A stretch of 6,937 bases of DNA from Gammaproteobacteria bacterium. GTDB lineage: Bacteria > Pseudomonadota > Gammaproteobacteria > SZUA-152. Within the stretch, counting starts at the first letter, position 1. Every line of letters starts with the position of its first letter. A program made the position numbers and the translations under genes. The stretch is from positions 1 to 6,937 of the forward strand of contig QIGJ01000223.1 of assembly GCA_003229995.1 (NCBI GenBank), in the 5' to 3' direction. Below the pieces are notes generated by a model that was given only the letters and a program-made list of their open reading frames with translations, was not told where the DNA came from and made no database searches. Positions 1-5,462 of this stretch are shown piece by piece.

Positions 1-1
1 A

Positions 2-73
2 TTTAGAAGACTGAGAGGAATAGCAACAGCGAAAATGTCTACAGATGAAATTATGGGTCTCACAAGGAAATAG
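2..73 (+). CDS. AbrB/MazE-type antitoxin, C-terminal end only (partial)
   Basis: Only the last 23 codons are present; the gene begins before the window. The frame is open from the first base and ends in TAG two bases before the toxin ATG. The visible tail reads LRGIATAKMSTDEIMGLTRK. The STDEIM-LTR pattern is typical of the C-terminus of AbrB/MazE-fold (VapB-like) antitoxins paired with PIN toxins, where this tail wraps the toxin and blocks its active site. The DNA-binding N-terminal domain, which normally autoregulates such an operon, is not visible. Very tight spacing to the toxin implies translational coupling. The family call rests on this short tail plus the toxin next door. Confidence 0.72.
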   Translation, partial: FRRLRGIATAKMSTDEIMGLTRK

Positions 74-75
74 TA

Positions 76-489
76 ATGAATGGAGTTCTTGCTGATTCAT
101 GTGTTCTGTTGGATTTATTCACAGATGATCCTAATTGGGCTGATTGGTCTGAAGGTATATTAGAGCAATATAGTCAGACAAATACTTTATACATAAATTC
201 AATCGTGTATACCGAAATTTCGATTGGTTTTAATAGCATTGAGGAAGTTGAACGGTCTGTAACAGAGCTTGGAATAAAAGTATTGGAAATGCCGCGTGAG
301 GCATTATTTCTTGCGGGTAAAGCATTCTTAAGATACAGAAAAAATAAAGGAAATAAAACTTCGCCATTACCTGATTTTTTTATTGGAGCTCATGCGTCTG
401 TTTCCAAATTTGGATTAATAACTAGAGATTCTGGTAAATACAAAACATATTTTCCTCAAGTTAAATTAATCCATCCAAACAACAGCTAA
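76..489 (+). CDS. vapC: PIN-domain ribonuclease toxin (VapC-like)
   Basis: Encodes a 137-aa single-domain PIN protein, the usual VapC length. The expected acidic metal-binding residues are present: Asp7 in the opening LADSCVLLDLF strand, Glu47 in YTEISIG, Asp100 in PDFFIGAHA and Asp118 in TRDSGKY. VapC-type toxins are Mg2+-dependent endoribonucleases that cut tRNA or rRNA and arrest growth until neutralised by the antitoxin; the target here cannot be read from sequence. AAGGAAA about 6 bases before the ATG is a good ribosome binding site. The antitoxin stop is 2 bases upstream, so the pair is one operon. The TAA stop overlaps the 5' core of an attC-like site, so toxin and antitoxin appear to be the payload of an integron cassette. 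The gene looks intact. Confidence 0.88.
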   Translation: MNGVLADSCVLLDLFTDDPNWADWSEGILEQYSQTNTLYINSIVYTEISIGFNSIEEVERSVTELGIKVLEMPREALFLAGKAFLRYRKNKGNKTSPLPDFFIGAHASVSKFGLITRDSGKYKTYFPQVKLIHPNNS

Positions 490-542
490 CAAACGCGACC
501 GCCGCAAAAAGACGCAGCGTCAGGTGAAGCGTGGCGTTATGT
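484..542 (+). other. attC-like integron recombination site (59 bp)
   Basis: The site begins with AGCTAAC (484-490) over the toxin stop codon and ends with GTTATGT (536-542), so the conserved AAC and GTT triplets are in place at each end. TAAC (487-490) pairs with GTTA (536-539). After short unpaired spacers (AA on the left, GGC on the right), ACGC (493-496) pairs with GCGT (529-532). Further in, ACC (498-500) can pair with GGT (523-525), and GACGC-A-GCGTC (511-521) forms the tip. The order R''/L''...L'/R' with unequal arms is that of attC sites, which IntI recombines as a folded single strand, cutting between G536 and T537. The 59-bp length matches the short classical attC sites. Core mismatches to GTTRRRY exist. 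Confidence 0.68.
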
Positions 543-577
543 GAAAAATCGATGGTTTCAAATTAAGGAAAGTATCA

Positions 578-946
578 GTGGCTGAGAAAACTGAATTTCA
601 AGCTGTCTTTCATGATTTGAAAAATATTTTACTCTCTTACGCTAAGAAGTTAGTTCTAAAAAATGATGAAGCAAATGATTTTCACGTTGATACGAAATTC
701 ATCTTGAAAAACAAGAAGCCCATGTATTTCGGCTCCGTCAAAATTAATAAAAACTATGTCAGTTTTCACTTAATGCCGGTGTATATATTTTCCACGTTAA
801 TCAAAGATATATCTCCAGAATTGAAACGCCGTATGCAGGGACAATCCTGTTTCAATTTCAAGTCGATTGATATAGCCTTATTTAAAGAGCTTACTGAACT
901 TGCAAAGAATGGGTATATTCAATACAAGGATTCAGGGTATTTTTAA
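578..946 (+). CDS. Conserved protein of unknown function (122 aa), cassette-borne
   Basis: I do not recognise a function. The start is GTG, preceded by AAGGAA about 7 bases upstream; an earlier ATG at 551 hits a stop after four codons. The protein is soluble, with no signal peptide or membrane segment. A dense block in the middle (FGSVKINKNYVSFHLMPVYIF, then SPELKRRMQGQSCFNFK) looks strongly conserved and recalls small proteins of the DUF1801/YdhG-like group, which have a similar 'aromatic-Gly ... SFHL ... Gly-x-Ser-Cys-x-x-Phe' layout. That assignment is from memory and tentative. The gene lies alone between two attC-like sites, so it is the whole payload of one cassette. A/T-rich codon use matches the neighbouring cassettes and differs from the operon on the right. 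Confidence 0.8.
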   Translation: MAEKTEFQAVFHDLKNILLSYAKKLVLKNDEANDFHVDTKFILKNKKPMYFGSVKINKNYVSFHLMPVYIFSTLIKDISPELKRRMQGQSCFNFKSIDIALFKELTELAKNGYIQYKDSGYF

Positions 947-957
947 CCCTGTAGAAT

Positions 958-991
958 CACATAACAAGTATGTCAACCGGACAGTTATGTG
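958..991 (+). other. Short attC-like inverted repeat at cassette boundary
   Basis: CACATAAC (958-965) is the perfect inverted complement of GTTATGTG (984-991). Inside, TGTC (971-974) pairs with GACA (980-983) around the loop AACCG, leaving a 5-base bulge on the left only. The 3' core GTTATGTG is identical to the 3' core of the preceding site (536-543), so the gene at 578-946 is bracketed by 8-bp direct repeats. The 5' core is the complement of the start of the same cassette, as required if the cassette once closed into a circle. At 34 bp the site is much shorter than known attC sites (roughly 55 bp and up), so it is either a deleted attC or a chance hairpin; the matched cores favour the former. 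Confidence 0.5.
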
Positions 992-1008
992 CTAGTAAAT
1001 TGAATGTC

Positions 1009-1647
1009 ATGAATAAATATTTAGAATCATCAAAATATATAAATTGGGAATCATCTATTGTGCAAAACCTGGCTGGCAATTTGTCAGAAGGCAGTGGAAG
1101 CGAACTTGATATTGTAAAAAGATGCTTTGAATGGGTAAGGGACAATATAAAACATAGTTCTGACTACAAGATTAATCCAGTAACTTGTAAAGCATCTGAT
1201 GTTTTGAAAGAAAGCACAGGGTATTGCTATGCAAAGAGCCATCTATTAGCAGCACTATTGCGGGCTAATAACATCCCGGCAGGGTTGTGCTACCAGAGAT
1301 TAAGTATATTTGAAAATGGTGCGCCATATTGCCTGCATGGTCTAAATGCGGTGTACCTGAAAAAGTATGGTTGGTATAGAGTGGATGCTAGAGGAAATAA
1401 ACAGGGAGTTAATGCTCAATTCCACCCACCGTACGAAGAGTTAGCATTTCAAATTGTTGATGAAAACGAATCTGACTTACCGGAAATATGGTCAAAGCCA
1501 TTGCCCAATGTTGTTGAGGTGTTAGAAAAGTACAATACTTATGCCGAGGTTTTAGAAAACTTGCCGGACATTGAATTAATAAAGCTAATAAATAACCCCG
1601 CAGCAAGCTGCGGGGAATGGAGAAACGGTAGTCTTAGTGGATCATAG
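1009..1647 (+). CDS. Transglutaminase-like cysteine protease/acyltransferase-fold protein
   Basis: A 212-aa protein if begun at ATG 1009. The frame is open from ATG 970, but that codon lies inside the attC-like site and before the cassette boundary (984/985), so the first 13 codons of the long form are unlikely to be native. No strong ribosome binding site precedes either start. Numbered from 1009, the transglutaminase-core triad is Cys73 (GYCYAKSHLLAALLR), His110 (CLHGLNAVYL) and Asp126 (YRVDARGN). Such proteins act as proteases, amidases or acyl-transferases on peptides; the substrate is unknown, and no signal peptide suggests cytoplasmic action. The natural-looking end is near LPDIELIKLINN. 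The last ~16 residues are encoded by a GC hairpin and the start of an insertion-sequence remnant, so the original 3' end seems replaced. Confidence 0.82.
   Translation: MNKYLESSKYINWESSIVQNLAGNLSEGSGSELDIVKRCFEWVRDNIKHSSDYKINPVTCKASDVLKESTGYCYAKSHLLAALLRANNIPAGLCYQRLSIFENGAPYCLHGLNAVYLKKYGWYRVDARGNKQGVNAQFHPPYEELAFQIVDENESDLPEIWSKPLPNVVEVLEKYNTYAEVLENLPDIELIKLINNPAASCGEWRNGSLSGS
1596..1615 (+). other. Perfect GC-rich hairpin, possible terminator or palindromic repeat
   Basis: CCCCGCAGC pairs without mismatch with GCTGCGGGG (9 bp, or 8 bp closed by a CAAG tetraloop). It is very stable but has no run of T on either side, so a classical intrinsic terminator is not shown. It lies inside the 3' end of the transglutaminase-like frame and directly before the insertion-sequence remnant. 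It therefore most likely arrived with, or marks the edge of, the later DNA rather than being part of the original gene. Confidence 0.6.
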
Positions 1648-1966
1648 TACCGCTAAGGCGAAGGTTGGGCTTGAGGCGCTAAAGGGCGTGAAGATGATCA
1701 ACGAAATTGGTTAGGAATGGGCACGAAATAACTTCCCTGTTTGGCGCCCGGATTTAGTGCGACTTCGTTCGTTCTGATTGAACAAAAGTGCAGGTGCAGG
1801 GATAGTCGTTCTATTTCGAGCTTTTGTGATTGAGGAACGGACGAAGACGGGTTGAAGCCGGGATGCAAAACAGGGAAGTTGTTTCGTGCACGTTCCTTAG
1901 GAACATGAGGTACACCCCGTGCAGGTAAGGCAGTAGAAAAAGGCGATACTATCCAATATCATTTAA
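1640..1966 (+). pseudogene. IS3-family transposase orfA remnant, split by an inserted palindromic element
   Basis: The frame from 1640 reads DHSTAKAKVGLEALKGVKMI then NEIG and a TAG at 1712. After the palindromic insertion the same protein resumes at 1904 as HEVHPVQVRQ, a TAG at 1934, then KKAILSNII. This matches the helix-turn-helix N-terminus of IS3-family OrfA (pattern 'HS-EFKAKVALEALKG-KTINEIA---VHP-QV-QWKK'). The first TAG replaces a probable Gln codon and the second a Trp codon. An ATG at 1617 followed by GAGAAACGG may be the original start, now out of frame. Only about 45 codons survive; the rest of orfA, all of orfB and any clear terminal inverted repeats are absent. The fragment is dead and sits where the third cassette's attC should be. 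Confidence 0.75.
1711..1903. mobile_element. ~180-bp palindromic, MITE-like element with flanking 7-bp direct repeat
   Basis: Arms 1713-1788 and 1821-1897 pair along almost their full length: 56 Watson-Crick pairs, 7 G-T pairs, 13 mismatches and one bulged base (A1867). The longest perfect stretch is AACTTCCCTGTTT (1730-1742). TTAGGAA occurs at 1711-1717 and 1897-1903. Deleting one copy plus the intervening DNA (186 bp) joins IS3 orfA codons NEIG-stop-E to HEVHPVQV in frame, which shows an insertion. Because GGAA is also the end of the left arm, the duplication could be as short as TA or TTA, with an element of about 183 bp bounded by GGAA and TTCC. No open reading frame is inside. No parent transposon is recognised, and the element could equally be a mobile structured RNA. 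Confidence 0.72.
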
Positions 1967-2002
1967 GTTAACAAATCGCGGTATGGGTGTATGCAAGGTC
2001 AT

Positions 2003-2028
2003 GGTGGAACCGCTGCGCTTGTTCCACC
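2003..2028. repeat. REP-like palindrome (GGTGGAAC...GTTCCACC)
   Basis: GGTGGAAC (2003-2010) pairs perfectly with GTTCCACC (2021-2028) around CGCTGCGCTT. The core, read on the minus strand as GTAGGGTGGAACAAGCGCAG and onward, resembles dispersed extragenic palindromes that I recall from many proteobacterial genomes. It lies about 100 bases beyond the stop of the leftward operon and could help stop transcription or protect the mRNA 3' end, although no T-run follows. Copy number in this genome cannot be judged from one window. Confidence 0.55.
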
Positions 2029-2129
2029 CTACGATTTTACTCTGTGTTGAATAGAGCGGAACAGAAAAATCGATGAATACCCCCAACTCTACCCTCTACC
2101 CTTCGCTACGATGACACTTCACCACCCAG

Positions 2130-4178
2130 TCATTTCTCCCGTCGCAATGCCCACAATGCGGCATATTTGTTAAACGCACCTTGTGCATAGGTTACTGCTA
2201 CCACAAATCCTACCGGGCCATCCAAAAAACCTAACCGTATAAAGTAGATCAAAATAAAATTCCATAACGAGCGTAGCGCCGCAACGGGCAGGCCTCCGCC
2301 CCATTTGCCCGCCGCAAACCGTTTCTGTCCACCCAGCCAGGCGTATTTGGCACTTTTTTGTAGGGCGTGTCCGTAATCGCGGTGCGTGTAATGATACAAA
2401 CGACCTTCCAGCGTGCCTTTTTTACCCGGTGCCAGTACCACATGTTCATGTACCTGGGCATCGGTAAAACGTGCGCCGTCACGCTTGAACAAACGCCGTG
2501 GAGCACGGGCACTGCGGCCAAAATCCATACGGTGTCCGTAGACCATCACAGCCCAGGGTGTGCGATAACCGACACACTCAGGATTGTCTGTTAATACGGC
2601 ATCAATATCGTGACGCAATTCGGGGGAAACACGTTCATCGGCATCAATGGAAAGCACCCAGCCACTGTTGGCTTTTTCGAGGGCACGCTGTTTTTGTGGG
2701 CCATAACCCGGCCAGTCGGTTTCAAATACCTTGTTGGTATAACGCCGGGCAATTTCTACGGTGTTATCGGAAGAGCCGCTGTCTAATACGATAATTTCAT
2801 CTGCCCAGTTGGCGACTGATTGCAGGCAGGGTTCAATGCGGTCGGCTTCGTCCTGGGCGATGATGGTTACCGACAGGCTTTGTTTGCGTTTAACCGGTTC
2901 ACTTCGCGCCATACGTGATTGCATGTCAATAGCGGCGAAAATCACTGCCAGATAAAATGTAAAGAAACTCACCGGGCGTACCTGTTCCAGAATCGCTTCG
3001 GAAAAACCAAAACTCATGTAGGCAACAATCAGTAACAAACCTGCCAGTGCGAGACGCTGTGTATCCGGTGTTTTGCCGCGCCGGATAACATTCATCAGTA
3101 ATTTAGCGGGTATCAGAAACAGCAGTAAAATAGCCACGAAAGCCACGCTGCCTCCACCCACTATGGCGGCAAAAAACTGATTGTGTGGATGCTCCCATGT
3201 GGTAGCGGAGCGATTGTGTAACCCGGTGTCCAGCAGTGCCTGCGCATTTTCCTGATAATGTCCCCAGCCTACGCCCAACAGGGGATTATCCCAATAAATC
3301 TGCCACGCTGCCTGCCAGATTTCCAGGCGGGTGCCTACAGAATTACTGCGCGTGCCGTTCTTGATATCACTTTGAAAATAGGTGCTGAGATTATCGGCAG
3401 TGCGTGTCACGGTTTTCTGCACACCGGTGGCAGGAATAAAATAGGCCGATGCTACGGTAATCAACAGCACGGCAACGGCAACCCAATGTTGCCACGCTGG
3501 AATACGGGTGCGGGCATACCAGACGAAGACCAGAACCAAAAAAGGAATCGCCAGCCAACCGCTATGGGCATGGGAGAGTGCGCTGGCCAGCAAACCCAGC
3601 AAGACGGCAAGCAGGGGAAGAATGACTTGCCAGCGGGCCTGCTCCCGAAACCAGCCTGCACCTGCCAGAGTCATTACTCCCATGGCCAGGGCCAGATCAC
3701 CAAAGATGATGGGATGGGTGATGCCCTTTGCCTGCCCAAGATGCTCTGGTTCCCATATCTGATACATGGCGACTCCGGCGGCCACGATAGAGCCTGCCAG
3801 CAGGCCGTACCAGAATGCCGCGAGACTCACGCCGACGCGGCGCAAAAACACATAGACTGGAATCACCAGTAACAAGCGTGCAAACGTGCTCAGTTTTTTA
3901 ATGCCAGCATCATCGATGCTACCCAGCAGGGTGGCCAGTAATGCCACGAGAAAAAAGAAACTCACGGCAAAATACAGCAGTTTTTCTTCGCGGCTTGCCT
4001 GGATGCTGCCACGTTGTTGCCAGGCAATACCAAATCCGGCCAGTGCCAGCAATCCGAGACCAAGTCCGTCAGCAGGACGCAGTACCAGTATTAATGCGGG
4101 AAACAAAAACACCACCGCAGCGGCAAAACCGTGTGTTATTTTGGAGGGTGCTGCCTGTGTTGTGATGTTATCAGTCAC
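2130..4178 (-). CDS. Fusion of O-antigen ligase-type membrane domain and WaaE-like family 2 glycosyltransferase
   Basis: A 682-aa two-part protein. Residues ~17-415 hold about ten or more hydrophobic segments with the Wzy/WaaL (Wzy_C) marks: SHAHSGW at 202-208, Arg284 in GTRLEIW, NPLLGVGWG at 298-306 and the EHPHNQFF loop at 329-336. This family transfers or polymerises lipid-linked O-antigen sugars at the periplasmic face. Residues ~435-600 are a GT-A glycosyltransferase: SVTIIAQDEADRI, DSGSSDNT (466-473), the DXD in IDADE (512-514) and VHEH (576-579), as in WaaE/KdtX-like LPS core enzymes working in the cytoplasm. A hydrophobic stretch at 636-665 probably anchors the C-terminus. The start is GTG, the first possible one after an in-frame TGA five codons upstream; its ribosome binding site is weak. 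It is last in the leftward cluster. Confidence 0.85.
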   Translation of the reverse strand: MTDNITTQAAPSKITHGFAAAVVFLFPALILVLRPADGLGLGLLALAGFGIAWQQRGSIQASREEKLLYFAVSFFFLVALLATLLGSIDDAGIKKLSTFARLLLVIPVYVFLRRVGVSLAAFWYGLLAGSIVAAGVAMYQIWEPEHLGQAKGITHPIIFGDLALAMGVMTLAGAGWFREQARWQVILPLLAVLLGLLASALSHAHSGWLAIPFLVLVFVWYARTRIPAWQHWVAVAVLLITVASAYFIPATGVQKTVTRTADNLSTYFQSDIKNGTRSNSVGTRLEIWQAAWQIYWDNPLLGVGWGHYQENAQALLDTGLHNRSATTWEHPHNQFFAAIVGGGSVAFVAILLLFLIPAKLLMNVIRRGKTPDTQRLALAGLLLIVAYMSFGFSEAILEQVRPVSFFTFYLAVIFAAIDMQSRMARSEPVKRKQSLSVTIIAQDEADRIEPCLQSVANWADEIIVLDSGSSDNTVEIARRYTNKVFETDWPGYGPQKQRALEKANSGWVLSIDADERVSPELRHDIDAVLTDNPECVGYRTPWAVMVYGHRMDFGRSARAPRRLFKRDGARFTDAQVHEHVVLAPGKKGTLEGRLYHYTHRDYGHALQKSAKYAWLGGQKRFAAGKWGGGLPVAALRSLWNFILIYFIRLGFLDGPVGFVVAVTYAQGAFNKYAALWALRREK

Positions 4179-4238
4179 AGAAAGCCGCGATCAGTGTGGC
4201 CACAAAAAGTAAAAGTTATGCTCGCGGAATAACGGTAT

Positions 4239-4439
4239 TCAGTCTTTCAATGTGTAATTTGCGCCACAATACGGGCATTTGGCTTTACTGGTTTTTTCGA
4301 TAGGCAAATACACTTTGGGATGTGAATTCCATAGGCTCATGCCATCCATGGGACAGTGCAACGGTAAGTCCGCATGGCTCACTTCGTAGTGATTTTCCGC
4401 ATTGGACTGAATTTCGGTGCTGTTTTGTGTGTGGCTCAT
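4239..4439 (-). CDS. Small CHCC-type zinc-finger protein (NDUFS6-like)
   Basis: A 66-aa protein begun at ATG 4439, chosen because AAGGGAAG lies a proper distance upstream. A GTG nine codons earlier (4466) is in frame but less well supported. The C-terminal half carries Cys29, His40 (in SHPKVYL), Cys55 and Cys58 (CPYCGANY), the zf-CHCC ligand set also found in mitochondrial complex I subunit NDUFS6. The N-terminal 25 residues are polar and probably disordered. Bacterial members are usually stand-alone genes of unknown role; iron-sulfur or zinc handling for respiratory enzymes has been proposed by homology only. It lies 35 bases after ilvE and 60 bases before the ligase-glycosyltransferase fusion, so it is probably co-transcribed. 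Confidence 0.85.
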   Translation of the reverse strand: MSHTQNSTEIQSNAENHYEVSHADLPLHCPMDGMSLWNSHPKVYLPIEKTSKAKCPYCGANYTLKD

Positions 4440-4474
4440 ATTTTCTTCCCTTTCGACAAAATTCACGGCGACAT

Positions 4475-5401
4475 TTATGCCGTCGGTGTTAACCAGTCCT
4501 GATGATCCGGGTGCCGACCATGTACTACGTCAAAATACAATGTTTGTAATTTTTCTGTTATCGGGCCACGGCCACCATTGCCGATTTCACGGCGATCCAG
4601 TTCACGAATTGGTGTGACTTCTGCGGCTGTACCGGTAAAAAAGGCTTCATCGGCGACGTAGACTTCATCACGGGTGATACGTTTTTCACGCACTTCATAA
4701 CCCAACTCGGCTGCCAAAATCAAAATCGTTTCACGAGTAATGCCTTCCAGTGAGGAAGTCAGCTCCGGTGTGTAGATCACTCCGTTGCGCACCATGAAAA
4801 AATTCTCACCACTGCCTTCAGCGACAAAACCATCCACGTCCAGCAGCAAAGCTTCGTCGTAACCATCCGCCATGGCTTCTTGTAAAGCCATGATGGAGTT
4901 AATGTAATTACCGTTAGACTTGGCTTTGCACATGGTTACGTTCACATGGTGCCGGGTGAAGGACGAAGTTTTTATGCGAATGCCTTTTTCCATGCCTTCG
5001 GCACCCAGGTATGAGCCCCATGCCCATGCGGCAATCATAATGTGGGTTTGCAGATTATCGGCACGCAGGCCCATGCCTTCGGAGCCGTAAAAACACATAG
5101 GACGCAAATAGCCGCTATCGAGTTTGTTTTCGCGCAAGGTGGCGCGCTGTGCTTCATTCAGTGTCTCTTTATCAAAAGGCATACTCATGCCCAAAATTTT
5201 CGCTGAACGAAACAGGCGGTCGGTATGTTCCTGCAAACGAAAAATGGCTGGGCCTTTGCTGTCGGTATTGTAGGCGCGTACGCCTTCAAACACACCCATG
5301 CCGTAATGCAGTGTGTGGGTGAGTACATGTACTTTGGCATCACGCCAGGGCACCTGTTCACCATCCATCCAGATGACGCCATCGCGATCATCCATCGACA
5401 T
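4475..5401 (-). CDS. ilvE: Branched-chain amino acid aminotransferase
   Basis: A 308-aa fold-type IV PLP enzyme, the normal length for IlvE. It catalyses the last step of valine, leucine and isoleucine synthesis and the first step of their breakdown, exchanging amino groups with glutamate in the cytoplasm. The PLP-binding lysine is Lys161 in KAKSNGNYINS. Other class IV marks are HYGMGVFEGVRAY near 32-44, EGSGENFF at 195-202 and FFTGTAAEVTPI at 254-265. The start is ATG, with GGAGAA about 8 bases upstream. It follows glnE by 61 bases and precedes the zinc-finger gene closely. All key residues appear intact. D-amino acid aminotransferase or aminodeoxychorismate lyase would share the fold, but length and motifs favour IlvE. 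Confidence 0.95.
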   Translation of the reverse strand: MSMDDRDGVIWMDGEQVPWRDAKVHVLTHTLHYGMGVFEGVRAYNTDSKGPAIFRLQEHTDRLFRSAKILGMSMPFDKETLNEAQRATLRENKLDSGYLRPMCFYGSEGMGLRADNLQTHIMIAAWAWGSYLGAEGMEKGIRIKTSSFTRHHVNVTMCKAKSNGNYINSIMALQEAMADGYDEALLLDVDGFVAEGSGENFFMVRNGVIYTPELTSSLEGITRETILILAAELGYEVREKRITRDEVYVADEAFFTGTAAEVTPIRELDRREIGNGGRGPITEKLQTLYFDVVHGRHPDHQDWLTPTA

Positions 5402-5462
5402 ACTGCTTTCTCCGGTTTATTCTCATTTTTATCTAACCTAAGTGTAAAAAATATACGTCTGG

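Larger units (their letters stand above)
1648..2129. other. Non-coding junction between cassette region and leftward operon
   Basis: Between the transglutaminase-like gene and the convergent operon there is no intact gene. From left to right it holds the IS3 orfA remnant, the palindromic insertion, and the REP-like hairpin near 2003-2028. The last ~95 bases (2034-2129) show no structure or coding sequence that I can support. Confidence 0.7.

Noticed and set aside
933..951. Hairpin CAGGGT...ACCCTG over the stop of the 122-aa gene
   Set aside because: Only 6 bp with no T-run after it; too weak to call a terminator.
970..1008. ATG at 970 as the start of the transglutaminase-like gene
   Set aside because: It lies inside the attC-like site, before the cassette boundary, and has no ribosome binding site; ATG 1009 opens at a sequence (MNKYLESSKYI) that looks like the family's N-terminus.
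1711..1903. Retron msd-type hairpin
   Set aside because: A long stem is present, but no reverse transcriptase gene or flanking a1/a2 repeats are nearby, and the clean insertion into orfA argues for a small mobile element.
1966..2052. Possible third attC: AGTTAAC (1966-1972) to GTTGAAT (2046-2052)
   Set aside because: The 3' core fits GTTRRRY, but the inner arms (AAATCGCGG versus GATTTTACTCTGT) do not pair and the middle is an unrelated REP-like hairpin.
3258..3872. 204-codon open frame on the + strand
   Set aside because: It is antisense to the membrane domain of the ligase-glycosyltransferase fusion; the protein looks like the reverse of hydrophobic coding and has no recognisable domain.
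4227..4240. Small inverted repeat GAATA-ACGG-TATTC after the zinc-finger gene
   Set aside because: Five A/T-rich base pairs without a T-run; likely chance.
5402..5462. Promoter for ilvE on the minus strand (TTGACC near 5465-5460)
   Set aside because: No -10 hexamer at 16-18 bases; the best candidates are 14 or 25 bases away, so a promoter is not supported.
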